This document shows, one piece after another, positions 37,681-46,638 of a DNA stretch of 64,000 nucleotides. The stretch is taken from positions 34,636 through 98,635 of the forward strand of contig CAXTIU010000013.1 of the NCBI GenBank assembly GCA_964244495.1. The letters run 5' to 3'. The notes beneath the pieces were generated by a model. That model worked only from the letters and a program-made list of their open reading frames with translations, did no database searches and was not told where the DNA came from. Each line of letters begins with the position of its first letter. Within the stretch, counting starts at the first letter, position 1. Position numbers and translations under genes: made by a program. The DNA comes from RH-AL1 sp964244495. GTDB taxonomy: Bacteria; Pseudomonadota; Alphaproteobacteria; Rhizobiales; Beijerinckiaceae.

Positions 37681-38451
37681 TCAGCCCTGAACCTGCTGCT
37701 CCAGCCAGCTCTGCCAGTCGGACAGGCTGCCGTAATAGCAGTTGCGATCGACGTAGCCGTGGACGCCCGGCACTTGGCCGGTGGCGGTATGCTGCCAGAA
37801 GTGCCAGCGTCGATCGCCATAGCGCACGGCGGGATAGGCCTTCACGCTGCGGACCCACATCGGATAGTCCATGAACTCGCCCTGCAACACGTCTCGGTGG
37901 AAGTCGACCGACGTGTAGATGACCGGCCGCTTGCCGTAAGCCCGCTCCATTGCTTCGAGGATAACCTTCATGTCGGCCAGCGCCGCCTCCCGCGAGATCT
38001 TGCCGGGGCAGGTGCGCGACGTGGGATTCCACTCGACGTCGAGCACGGGCGGCAGCGCGGCGGGGTCGTTGGGGACGTTGGCGAGGAACCACGCCGCCTG
38101 CTCGCGGGCGGGACGACACCAATAAACGAAGTGATAGGCGCCGCGCCGGATACCCGCCGTGCGCGACAGCTCCCAGTTCTGCCTGAACTTTTCGTCGAGG
38201 TAGTCGCCGCCTTCGGTCGCCTTGATCCAGGCGAACTGCACGCCAGATCCGGCCACCGCCTGCCAGTCGACGTCGCCCTGGTACTTCGAGACGTCGATGC
38301 CCTGGATCGCGAAGGCGAGGGGCGAGGGATAGGGACTGTTGGGCACGTCCGGCGCGCAAGCGGCGACGGTCATCGCCCCGAAAACGGCGGCGATCATGGC
38401 AAGGAAGCGTGGCACGCGCCGGCGGCCGGCTTGGTTTACGCGGGAACTCAT
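37681..38451 (-). CDS. Glycoside hydrolase family 25 lysozyme
   Basis: A 256-residue muramidase with an N-terminal signal (MIAAVFGAMTVAAC), whose Cys could be lipidated. The GH25 barrel shows GIDVSKYQGDVDW, FAWIKATEGGDYLDEKF, YHFVYWCRP, the catalytic pair in VLDVEW, VIYTSVDF and WHFWQHTATG. It cleaves the MurNAc-GlcNAc bond of peptidoglycan. Genes of this family occur both in phage lysis modules and as housekeeping or effector lysozymes; no phage genes are nearby, so this is a chromosomal cell-wall gene. Tail-to-tail with the M23 peptidase gene. Confidence 0.9.
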   Translation of the reverse strand: MSSRVNQAGRRRVPRFLAMIAAVFGAMTVAACAPDVPNSPYPSPLAFAIQGIDVSKYQGDVDWQAVAGSGVQFAWIKATEGGDYLDEKFRQNWELSRTAGIRRGAYHFVYWCRPAREQAAWFLANVPNDPAALPPVLDVEWNPTSRTCPGKISREAALADMKVILEAMERAYGKRPVIYTSVDFHRDVLQGEFMDYPMWVRSVKAYPAVRYGDRRWHFWQHTATGQVPGVHGYVDRNCYYGSLSDWQSWLEQQVQG

Positions 38452-38571
38452 TCCCTCAATTTATCCTCGACACGCAAACACCCCGTTAACGGCGCGAGCC
38501 CGACGACGATCTATAATCGCTTTCGCCGCTGCTGTCGTGTCGGGCTTCGTCGCCCATTGCGCGGGCGGACG

Positions 38572-39795
38572 TCACTGCGGCAGGGAATGTTCGGGTGACG
38601 AATGTTCGAGTGGCGAAACCTCGGGGGGCACCGCCTCGGGTCGGGACGGAACGGGAAGCGGAGGTGACGACGGCGCGGGGTCGGACGGCGGAGGCTCCAG
38701 CGGCGACGTGGCGGGCGGGGCCTCCACCGGCGCGGAGTCGGACGGCGGGGGTGCGAACGCGCGAAGGTCGGTGCCCGAGAAAGCCTCGAAGGACTGCCTC
38801 GCCTCGTCCTCCGGCAGCTCGATCGTGCGCCCCATCCCGAAGGTGGCGAGGAAACGCTCGATCACCACGAAGAGGACGACGTCGGGTTTCTCCTGATCGA
38901 GAAGGTCGTAGTGACAGGACAAGGAGCTGACGGCGACGAGGCGAGAGAAACCGCGCATCAGGTAGGGAATGAGGGCGTTCGAGAACGAGTCGCGGAACAG
39001 GACGCAGGTCGGCAGGTCGCGCCGCTCGTTTTCGTAGACGTGGACGGCGCCGCGCGAGAACTTGTGGTTCTGGAAGGTCAGTCTGTAGGTCACCGTCGGC
39101 TCGGCTGTGACCATCGTCTCGCCGCGCTCGCGGTTGAAGCGCACGCCGAGGTCACCGACGTAAGGTCGCTCCTTCCAGACGAGCTCGCCTTCCCGCACGG
39201 TTTCCAGCGCAACCTCCGGCTCCAGGCTTGCCGCCAGGGCTTGGTAGGCGATGAAGGCGCCGTAGGCGTTCCAATGCGTGTCCGTCTTGAAGAAGGTCGG
39301 CTTGATCCGGCTCGCCGCGCGAAGCGCCTCGACCGGGTAGAACGTCCGGGCCGACAGTTCGCCCCCGAAGGCGGCGAGCAGCTGCATCGCGGCCCGCTGT
39401 GGCGACACGTGAACGAGGCGCGGCAGCTTGTGCTCGTAGACGACGTGCTTCTCCGGGATGATCAGGAAGCGCATGGCGCTGCCGTGCGCGTCGCACCAAG
39501 CTAGCCGCCCTTCGAGCGCGGCGATCCAGACATCGATCTGCCGTTGGCGCAGGATGAGGCCCGCCGTCAGCTGGTCGAGCGCGTCGTGGTCCCGGTGGAA
39601 CAGGAAATCGTCGCGTCCCTTCAGGGGAACGTGCTGGAACTGAATCCGGCTGTTGAAGGGCGCGACCGCCTCGACTTCGCGATCGTTGCGAAGGGTGCGC
39701 AGCTTCATCGCCGTCCCGTAGACGACCGGCTGCACGCGCCTCAGCACGCGTTCGAATACGCCGCGCGGGGACAGCCGCTTGACCACCTTAGTCAT
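38572..39795 (-). CDS. AlgX/AlgJ-related SGNH-type acyltransferase-like protein
   Basis: 407 residues related to the alginate O-acetyltransferase AlgX/AlgJ and DltD-like SGNH group. The Asp-His pair is in TFFKTDTHWNAYGAF (171-179) and the nucleophilic Ser in VLFRDSFSNALIPYL (Ser270). Known relatives are periplasmic, but this N-terminus (MTKVVKRLSPRGVFERVLRR) has no signal peptide or membrane helix. The last 60 residues are Pro/Ser/Glu-rich. Its start overlaps the stop of the acyl carrier protein gene by eight bases, tying it to acyl activation. Predicted role: transfer of an acyl group from the carrier to a glycan or other acceptor; acceptor unknown. Confidence 0.72.
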   Translation of the reverse strand: MTKVVKRLSPRGVFERVLRRVQPVVYGTAMKLRTLRNDREVEAVAPFNSRIQFQHVPLKGRDDFLFHRDHDALDQLTAGLILRQRQIDVWIAALEGRLAWCDAHGSAMRFLIIPEKHVVYEHKLPRLVHVSPQRAAMQLLAAFGGELSARTFYPVEALRAASRIKPTFFKTDTHWNAYGAFIAYQALAASLEPEVALETVREGELVWKERPYVGDLGVRFNRERGETMVTAEPTVTYRLTFQNHKFSRGAVHVYENERRDLPTCVLFRDSFSNALIPYLMRGFSRLVAVSSLSCHYDLLDQEKPDVVLFVVIERFLATFGMGRTIELPEDEARQSFEAFSGTDLRAFAPPPSDSAPVEAPPATSPLEPPPSDPAPSSPPLPVPSRPEAVPPEVSPLEHSSPEHSLPQ

Positions 39796-40033
39796 GACGG
39801 CCGAGCGTCTGCTCGATGATCGCTGTGAGGGCTCCGAGGTCTTGGGCACCGTTGGCCTTCGCCGGGTCGAGCCGGACCTTGAAGATGCGCTGGAGGCGCA
39901 GGATGAGCGTCGCGTGCGCGAGCGAGTCCCAGCCCTCCACGTCGCGCGCCCTCGTGGCGTCGGACAGGTCCGCCGCGTCGACACCGAAGGACGTGGCAAC
40001 GATCTCGCGAACCTTCGCGGAAATATCCGTCAT
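39788..40033 (-). CDS. Acyl carrier protein
   Basis: 81 residues with the phosphopantetheine attachment motif GWDSLAHATLI (Ser at about position 37) and the acidic helical composition of an ACP (VREIVATSFGVDAADLSD). GGAGGAG lies upstream of the ATG. The start overlaps the stop of the AMP-ligase gene (ATGA) and the stop overlaps the start of the SGNH gene. It is not the fatty-acid-synthesis AcpP, which has a different context; it most likely receives an acyl or aminoacyl group from the adjacent ligase. Confidence 0.9.
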   Translation of the reverse strand: MTDISAKVREIVATSFGVDAADLSDATRARDVEGWDSLAHATLILRLQRIFKVRLDPAKANGAQDLGALTAIIEQTLGRHD

Positions 40034-41775
40034 GTCCGCTTCTCCTCCGGATGGAATTGCTCTGGGTGGGATCGGCCGCGACCTCCATCGACGCCGCTTC
40101 GGCACGCCAGGAATTTGCGACGGTTCTCGCCGCGGCTGATCTTGCCACTGGTGGATTTCACCAGCCAACCCGCCTCGACGAAGACGATCTTCCGGGGCGT
40201 GACGCCGATGATGCTCTCGAGGCGGGTTCGGACGCCCGCGCGCACGTCCCATGCTTCGACCGGATCGTCGGACCTCTCGGCGAGGACGATCAGCTGCTGG
40301 CTGCCGACCTCGTCGTCGGGCATGCCCATCGCGAGGATGCGGCCCGGCTTCAAACCGGGTACGTCGCTCAGAAGTGCCTCGATCTCGTGGGCGTAGACGT
40401 TGCGGCCGAGCAGCACCAGGAGGTCGTCGCGGCGACCGAGGACGAAGAGATCGTCGCCCAGCCGGAAACCGAGATCGCCGGTCAGGTAGAAGCCGTCGTG
40501 GAAGGCATCGGCCGTACGGTCGGGTTCCCCGTGGTATCCGGCGAACAGGAACGGCGCCCGAACCGCGATCTGCCCGATGCGGTCGGGTCCGGCGGGTCGG
40601 CGATCCTCGTCGAGGATGGCGAGGTCGACACCCGCCAGCGGCACGCCCGAGCTGACGAGCGCGACGCCCTGCCCGTCGCCACCGGTCGGCACGATGCGCC
40701 CCGCTTCCAGCATGGCCCGCTCCACCCGCAGCGTTCGCGGCGCTCGCTCCTCGCCGCTCTGCGTCACCGCGAACACGGTCTCCGCCATGGCGTAGCAGGT
40801 CCGCAGGCACGACGGACGCAGTCCCCAGGCGGTGAAACGCCGTTCGAAGGCCGCGAGCGTGTCGGGACGACACGCCTCGGAACAGTCGATCAGCGCCCGC
40901 AGCGACGACAGGTCTGCGCGGCGTTCGCCGTCGTCGCCGGTGTCCGCCGCGAGGCATTCGGGGCCGGCGGCCGTGACGAGATGGGCGAAGGCGAAGTTCG
41001 GCAGCCAGGCGAAGGTCCCGGCGTGGCGCTCGATGGCCTCGAAGAGGGACAATGGATCGACCAGCCAGCCGAACGGGTCGAGCAGAACGCACCGCGTCCC
41101 GAGCGTCAGGGGAAGCAGCAGGCAGGCGACGAACCCCATGTCATGGTAGAGCGGCAGCCACGACACGATCGTATCGCTGCGTCCGATGCCGAGCGCGCGC
41201 GCGTAGGCGTCGAGTTGGGCGTCGATCGCCGCGAAGCTCAGGGCCACGCCTTTCTTGAGCCCGGTCGTCCCCGAGGAGTGCTGCAGGCACGCCGTGTCGC
41301 CGGACCGCCAAGCGTGAACGGTTTCATCGTCGCGCCTTGAAACGCCGTCGACATCCTCCGGCGTCAGCACCGTCATGGCCGCGTCGCGCACGTGGGTCGC
41401 GATCGCCGCGCCGTTCCCCGCCGACGTCAGGATCAGGCCGCCGCCGAGCCGTGCGAAGAGGAGGTTGTGGCTCGACCAGAACAGAGCGGGGTCCTGCTTG
41501 AGCGAAGGGAAAGGCATGAAGGAGGGGACGCATCCCGCGCAGAGCGCGCCGAGGAATCCCTCGATCAGGTCGGACCCGAGCGGCAACGATAGCAGGATCA
41601 CGTCGCCGGGCCGGGCGCCCCGCGCGCGGAACAAGGCGCTCCAGCGCAGCGCTCCCGCCTTCAAGGCCGCGTTGGTCAGCGTCACGGCGCTCTCGCCCGT
41701 GTGAAGCACGATGGCAACGGCCTCCGGTTCTCGCGCCGCGCGGCGCAGGAAAGCATCGAGAAAACCTGCCGACAC
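40030..41775 (-). CDS. Fatty-acyl-AMP ligase-like AMP-binding enzyme
   Basis: A 581-residue member of the acyl-adenylate-forming superfamily. The P-loop SSGTTGLKKGV lies near 167-177, SWLPLYHDMGFVACLLLPL near 211 is typical of fatty-acyl-AMP ligases, CYAMAETVFAVT is the A5 region, and LTGDLGFRLGDDLFVLGRRDDLLVLLGRNVYAHEIE carries the hinge, here quoted only by its parts TGDLGF and GRNVYAHEIE. It should activate a carboxylic acid and load it on the adjacent ACP. The GTG at 41775 with AGGAAGGA upstream is preferred to the ATG at 41808. First gene of a three-gene coupled operon. Confidence 0.82.
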   Translation of the reverse strand: MSAGFLDAFLRRAAREPEAVAIVLHTGESAVTLTNAALKAGALRWSALFRARGARPGDVILLSLPLGSDLIEGFLGALCAGCVPSFMPFPSLKQDPALFWSSHNLLFARLGGGLILTSAGNGAAIATHVRDAAMTVLTPEDVDGVSRRDDETVHAWRSGDTACLQHSSGTTGLKKGVALSFAAIDAQLDAYARALGIGRSDTIVSWLPLYHDMGFVACLLLPLTLGTRCVLLDPFGWLVDPLSLFEAIERHAGTFAWLPNFAFAHLVTAAGPECLAADTGDDGERRADLSSLRALIDCSEACRPDTLAAFERRFTAWGLRPSCLRTCYAMAETVFAVTQSGEERAPRTLRVERAMLEAGRIVPTGGDGQGVALVSSGVPLAGVDLAILDEDRRPAGPDRIGQIAVRAPFLFAGYHGEPDRTADAFHDGFYLTGDLGFRLGDDLFVLGRRDDLLVLLGRNVYAHEIEALLSDVPGLKPGRILAMGMPDDEVGSQQLIVLAERSDDPVEAWDVRAGVRTRLESIIGVTPRKIVFVEAGWLVKSTSGKISRGENRRKFLACRSGVDGGRGRSHPEQFHPEEKRT

Positions 41776-41957
41776 GAGATCCTTCCTCAAGCGAACGCGC
41801 ACGCCCATAGCACGCCGGGCCGGCTATGCCCAAAGTCACGTGCGTCCCGCCGGTCCCATGTCCCTCCAACCCGCCCACAATCGCCGGCCTGCCGAGTGAA
41901 CTTGCCTGCCATGCGAAATGATGATTGAGACCTCGCGACACCGACGACGAAGGAATC

Positions 41958-43694
41958 ATGCCGAAATTCGTCGCTTTCACGTCGCTGGGACGCAGCGCCT
42001 TCCCGAACCAGTTCGATCTCCTGGCGCTCGCCCTCGTTTTCGCGGCTCTGATCGCGGTCGTGCATGCCGGCCAGGGTGCGCTCCTGCCTTTGCAGGCGGC
42101 GGGCGCCACCGACATCCACCTGTCGGTCGTCTACCTGCCCTATTACGCGCTTCGCACCACGCTGCGGATGTTCATCGCGCTCGGGTTCTCGCTGGTCTTC
42201 ACCTTCACCTACGCCACGCTCGCCGCCAAGAGCGAGCGTGCCGAGAAGGTCATGATCCCGCTGCTCGACGTGCTCCAGTCGGTGCCGATCCTGGGCTTCC
42301 TGGCCTTCCTGGTCGTTTTCTTCGTCAACCTGTTCCCGGGCTCGGTCGCCGGCTACGAGGCGGCAGCCATCTTCGCGATCTTCACGAGCCAAGCCTGGAA
42401 CATGGCCTTCTCGTTCTACCAGTCGTTGCGCAGCGTGCCGGCCGACCTGATCGAGGTGTCGCGCGGCCTCGACCTGTCGCCTTGGCAGCGCTTCTGGCAG
42501 CTGGAGACGCCCTTCGCCATGCCCGGCCTGATCTGGAACATGATGATGTCCATGTCGGGCGGCTGGTTCTTCGTCGTCGCGTCCGAAGCCATCACTGTCG
42601 GCGACAACTCAACGAAGCTACCTGGCATCGGCTCCTACATCGACCTCGCCAACGCGCGATCAGACTACGGCGCGGTCGTCGCGGCGGTAGCGACGATGGG
42701 TATCGTGATCCTCGCCTACGACCAGCTGCTGTTTCGGCCGCTCGTCGCCTTCGCCTCGCGATTTCGTGTGGAAATGGTCGCCAGCCAGCAGCAGGAGCGC
42801 TCCTGGGCGATGGATGCTTTCATGCGCACGCGCTGGTCGCGGCACCTCATGATGATCCCGGCGCGCATCTTCCGACGGATGGCCCTGCTGAGCCTGCGGC
42901 CGCCGCGTCGGCGACGGCCGGAGACCGCCGGGCCGAGCGCGCGTGCGCGCCTCGCCGGCGACATCGTGTTCTACGCGGCCGTCGCCGCGGTCGGCGTCGC
43001 GTCGGTGGTGATGATCGTGCGCTACGTTTCCGCGACGGTGACCTGGGGCGAGGTCGGTCGCACGATCGTCCTGACCCTCTACACCATGGTCAGGGTCTTC
43101 GTTCTCATCGTGGCGGCCACCATGATATGGGTGCCGATCGGGATCTGGATCGGGCTCAGGCCCAAGCTCGCCGAACGCGTCCAGCCGCTGGCGCAGTTCC
43201 TCGCGGCTTTCCCGGCCAACGTCGTCTTTCCGCTCGCCGTGCTGCTGATCGTCGCGTTCTCGCTCAATCCCAACGTTTGGCTCAGCGTGCTGATCGTCTT
43301 CGGCACGCAATGGTACATCCTGTTCAACGTCATCGCGGGCGCGCAGGCCTTCCCGACCGACCTTCAGGAAGCGTCGAAGAGCTTCGGCATCAAGGGCTGG
43401 GACTGGTGGGTCAAGGTCATGATCCCCGGGATCTTCCCTTACTATGTGACCGGGGCTCTGACCGCGTCCGGCGGCTCGTGGAACGCGGCCATCGTCGCCG
43501 AATACGTCAAGGCCGGCGACAGGACCGAGATCGCGCAAGGGATCGGGTCCTACATCGCGATCGCCACCCAGCGGGGCGACTTTCAGCACATCGTGCTCGG
43601 CGTCGCGGTCATGAGCGTGTTCGTCATCCTGTTCAACCGCCTGCTCTGGCGTCCCCTGTTCGGGCTCGCCGAGAAGCGCCTCCGCCTCGCCTAG
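41958..43694 (+). CDS. ABC transporter permease with two fused BPD domains (nitrate/sulfonate type)
   Basis: 578 residues with about twelve membrane helices. Two binding-protein-dependent permease domains are joined in one chain: the first has the coupling motif region EVSRGLDLSPWQRFWQLETP, the second EASKSFGIKGWDWWVKVMIP; both are EAA-loop variants. A basic linker (RRPPRRRRPETAG-type) separates the halves near residue 320. This is the double permease found with NitT/TauT-like ATPases. The ATG at 41958 is preceded by AAGGAA. The ATPase gene follows after 71 bases. No substrate-binding protein gene is present nearby, so the substrate is unknown. Confidence 0.85.
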   Translation: MPKFVAFTSLGRSAFPNQFDLLALALVFAALIAVVHAGQGALLPLQAAGATDIHLSVVYLPYYALRTTLRMFIALGFSLVFTFTYATLAAKSERAEKVMIPLLDVLQSVPILGFLAFLVVFFVNLFPGSVAGYEAAAIFAIFTSQAWNMAFSFYQSLRSVPADLIEVSRGLDLSPWQRFWQLETPFAMPGLIWNMMMSMSGGWFFVVASEAITVGDNSTKLPGIGSYIDLANARSDYGAVVAAVATMGIVILAYDQLLFRPLVAFASRFRVEMVASQQQERSWAMDAFMRTRWSRHLMMIPARIFRRMALLSLRPPRRRRPETAGPSARARLAGDIVFYAAVAAVGVASVVMIVRYVSATVTWGEVGRTIVLTLYTMVRVFVLIVAATMIWVPIGIWIGLRPKLAERVQPLAQFLAAFPANVVFPLAVLLIVAFSLNPNVWLSVLIVFGTQWYILFNVIAGAQAFPTDLQEASKSFGIKGWDWWVKVMIPGIFPYYVTGALTASGGSWNAAIVAEYVKAGDRTEIAQGIGSYIAIATQRGDFQHIVLGVAVMSVFVILFNRLLWRPLFGLAEKRLRLA

Positions 43695-43765
43695 TCTCCT
43701 TGCCATCGCATCGATTGCGTCGAAAGACGCGGCACACGTCTCGCTCCGGCGCTTGAGGGTCAGCC

Positions 43766-45082
43766 ATGCTGCAGGAACGGCTCAGCCCGATGCTCGAAGT
43801 CGACGACGTCGTCCAGCGCTACCGCACCGGCTCGGGCGAGATCGGGCCGCTCGTGCTCGACCACGTCTCGCTGCAACTGAAGTCCGGCGAGATCGTCGGC
43901 CTGCTGGGGCGGTCGGGTTGCGGGAAGTCGTCGCTGCTGCGCATCGTGGCCGGCCTTTCGATCCCCTCGGAAGGCAGGGTCACCTACGAGAACGCGCCGG
44001 TGCGGGGACCGGTGAACGGCCTCGCCATGGTGTTTCAATCGTTCGCGCTGTTCCCTTGGCTGACCGTGCTCGCCAACGTCGAACTCGGACTGCGCTCGAA
44101 GGGCGTGTCTGAGGCGGAGGCGCGCAAGCGGGCGCTGGCGGCCATCGACCTGATCGGCCTCGACGGCTTCGAGTCGGCCTTCCCCAAGGAACTGTCGGGG
44201 GGCATGCGCCAGCGCGTCGGTTTCGCCCGCGCGCTCGTCGTGAACCCGAAGATCCTGCTGATGGACGAGCCCTTCTCCGCCCTCGACGTCCTGACCGCCG
44301 AGACGCTGCGGACCGACCTGCTCGACCTGTGGGTGGAAGGCCGCATGCCGACGAAGTCGATCCTGATGGTCACGCACAACATCGAGGAGGCGGTCCTGAT
44401 GTGCGACCGCATTATCGTGCTGTCGTCGAACCCCGGCCGGATCGCGGCCGAGATCGCGGTCGGCATGCAACACCCCCGCAACCGGCTCGATCCCGAGTTC
44501 CGGCAGATGGTCGACAAGATCTACGCCCTGATGACCAAGCGCCCGGCCCCCGTGCAAGCGCTCGGCCGCGACGGGACGTTCCCAGGGCTCGGCCTCGGCA
44601 TGGCCCTGCCCCGCGTTTCGACCAACACCATCGCCGGCCTGATCGAGGAGATCGCCGCCGAGCCCTACGGCGGGCGCGCCAAGCTGCCGGAACTTGCCGA
44701 CACGTTGCAGATGGAGATCGACGACCTGTTCCCGGTCGCCGAGACCCTGCAATTGATGCGCTTCGCCGAGATCGCGGACGGCGCGATCAGGCTGACACCG
44801 GCCGGCACGCGCTTCGCCGACATGGAAACCGATGCCCGCAAGAAGCTGTTCGGCGATCACCTGCTGGCCTACGTGCCCCTGGCCGCCCGGATCAAGATGG
44901 TGCTGGACGAGCGTCCCTCGCATGCCGCCCGCTCGTCGCGGTTCCTGGAGGAGCTGGAGGACCACATGTCCGACGAGTACGCCGACAGAACGCTGAAGAG
45001 CGTCGTGAACTGGGGGCGCTACGGCGAACTCTTCGCCTACGACGAAGGCTCCGAGACGCTGAGCCTGGAGAACCCGCAGTAG
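43766..45082 (+). CDS. ABC transporter ATPase with C-terminal AAA-associated domain
   Basis: 438 residues. The N-terminal 260 residues are a NitT/TauT-type nucleotide-binding domain: Walker A LGRSGCGKSS, LSGGMRQRVGFARAL signature, Walker B ILLMDEPFSALD and the His switch THNIEEAVLMCDR. The C-terminal 170 residues form the AAA-associated domain often attached to such ATPases (NTIAGLIEEIAAEPYGGRAK, LPELADTLQMEIDDLFPVAE), which looks like a winged-helix-containing regulatory module. It pairs with the upstream double permease for import of an anion or small organic solute. Confidence 0.87.
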   Translation: MLQERLSPMLEVDDVVQRYRTGSGEIGPLVLDHVSLQLKSGEIVGLLGRSGCGKSSLLRIVAGLSIPSEGRVTYENAPVRGPVNGLAMVFQSFALFPWLTVLANVELGLRSKGVSEAEARKRALAAIDLIGLDGFESAFPKELSGGMRQRVGFARALVVNPKILLMDEPFSALDVLTAETLRTDLLDLWVEGRMPTKSILMVTHNIEEAVLMCDRIIVLSSNPGRIAAEIAVGMQHPRNRLDPEFRQMVDKIYALMTKRPAPVQALGRDGTFPGLGLGMALPRVSTNTIAGLIEEIAAEPYGGRAKLPELADTLQMEIDDLFPVAETLQLMRFAEIADGAIRLTPAGTRFADMETDARKKLFGDHLLAYVPLAARIKMVLDERPSHAARSSRFLEELEDHMSDEYADRTLKSVVNWGRYGELFAYDEGSETLSLENPQ

Positions 45083-45096
45083 CCATCCCGTTGCGG

Positions 45097-45669
45097 CTAC
45101 TGCGCCCGGCCCCGCGAGGCCGTCAGAGCGTAGGAGAGCAACTTCGGACGCAACGCCCGCGCGCGCGTGAGGGAACGATCGATGATCGTCGCCACCTCCG
45201 ACGGGCTCTGATGGAAGCGATGGTTCAACCCGTGCAGCGCGCTTTCCACGCAGGCCGGGTTGGACCGGGAGAGCGCTTCTTCCATGACGTCGAGGACGAC
45301 GCCCTTCCATCGGCAAAGCGGTGACTCATCCCACAGAATGTAGCAGAAGGTGTTCAGCGGCTTCGCTCCGGGTTCGTCAAGGTGGGAAAGAACCGGGCCG
45401 CATCGCGGCGCGAGGCAATCGCGATACGAGACCGTCATGTTGCGAACCGCTTCGACGCTCTTCTCGGCGGCGACACCCTTCTGGCAGATGGCGGAGACGA
45501 CACCGGACGCATGGTTTTAGAAGATGGAGAAGAAACCGTTTCTGAGCGGCAGATCCGAGTACATGGTGAGATCGCATCCCGATCGCAGCAGCGTTTGCGA
45601 GCATAGGTCCACGATCGCGTCGGGATCGGTCTCGATCTGCTCGTTGTCGAAGAACAGGCCGGCTTCGTT
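45097..45669 (-). pseudogene. Decayed gene with in-frame stop and missing 5' end
   Basis: On the minus strand one frame stays protein-like from 45669 to the TGA-type stop at 45097-45099 but is interrupted by TAA at 45517-45519. Before that stop it reads NEAGLFFDNEQIETDPDAIV and continues to LRNGFFSIF; after it, NHASGVVSAICQKGVAAEKS to an end at TASRGRAQ. A TGA lies directly before the first residue and no start codon is available, so the 5' part is missing. A truncated translation from the ATG at 45438 (113 residues) remains possible. It is Cys-rich in the second part. I do not recognise the family. Confidence 0.5.
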
Positions 45670-45760
45670 TCAAGCTGTCAAGATGGTGATCAAGCCAGCA
45701 ACGGTAAAGTCGAGCACCGATCATGAGAGATGCGATGCTAGGTTGAGGGCGATGCCGCCA

Positions 45761-46534
45761 CTATCTTCGCACCCTTCGCGTGGCACGGTCCATGATGTGG
45801 AGCCACAAGGCGTAGGGCAGCAGGTTCACCGCCTTCATGGTCCAGGCGAGACGGCGAGGGAAGGTCACCTCGAACCCTCCGCGCCGGAGCCCGATCACGA
45901 TGCGCTCGGCGGCCGCCTCCGCGCTCATCATGAAGGGCATAGGGTACTCGTTGGCGGCCGTCATGGCGGTGTCGACGAAGCCCGGATTGACGACCTGGAT
46001 CGTCAGGCCGGCGGGTGCGTAGGTCAGGCGCAAGGCTTCAGCCACCGTGATCATCGCCGCCTTCGACGCCCCGTATGCGAGCGAGCCCGGCACGCCGCCG
46101 TAGCCCGCGAGGGAGGCGACCACCGCGATCTGGCCGCGGCGACGCGACAGCATCGCCGGCAGCAGCGGATCGAGGCATCGCGCCAAGCCTCCCAGGTTCG
46201 CTTCGATCGTGCGCAGGACCACGCCGGCATCGAAGCCGTCACGTTCGCGGGCATCGTAGAAGCCGGCGTTGAGGACGGCGAGCGCGAGCGGCCCCTCGTC
46301 CCGCTCGATCGCCGCGACGACCGCGGCCATGCGCGCGCTGTCGGTGACGTCGCCGGGGTAGGCGACGATCCGCCCGCCACTCGCCGCGACGAGCGAGGCG
46401 AGGGCGTCGGCGCGGCGCGCGGTGACGGCGACGCGCCATCCCTGCTCCGCCAGGCAGAGCGCCAGCGCGCGGCCGATGCCGGCGCTTCCTCCGGTGACCC
46501 AGGCGACGCCGTCGGCGGACACGGCACGAACCAT
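45761..46534 (-). CDS. Short-chain dehydrogenase/reductase
   Basis: 257 residues of the classical SDR family. Cofactor motif TGGSAGIGRAL, NAG at VLNAGFYDA, catalytic Ser in VVASLAGYGG and Tyr-Lys in AYGASKAAM, then NPGFVDTAMT. Arg after the glycine-rich region (TARRADAL) suggests NADP(H) preference. The C-terminus ends in a hydrophobic and basic stretch (LLPYALWLHIMDRATRRVRR) that could associate with the membrane. Substrate unknown. Divergent from cysK, with about 105 bases between. Confidence 0.9.
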   Translation of the reverse strand: MVRAVSADGVAWVTGGSAGIGRALALCLAEQGWRVAVTARRADALASLVAASGGRIVAYPGDVTDSARMAAVVAAIERDEGPLALAVLNAGFYDARERDGFDAGVVLRTIEANLGGLARCLDPLLPAMLSRRRGQIAVVASLAGYGGVPGSLAYGASKAAMITVAEALRLTYAPAGLTIQVVNPGFVDTAMTAANEYPMPFMMSAEAAAERIVIGLRRGGFEVTFPRRLAWTMKAVNLLPYALWLHIMDRATRRVRR

Positions 46535-46638
46535 GACGGGACATCCTCCTTGCGTCTCGTTCCATCATGGACGTCGCCACCGCTGCGGGCACCATATAGA
46601 TGATGAAGCCGCAGCCACCTCCTCGGTGAGACCATCCG

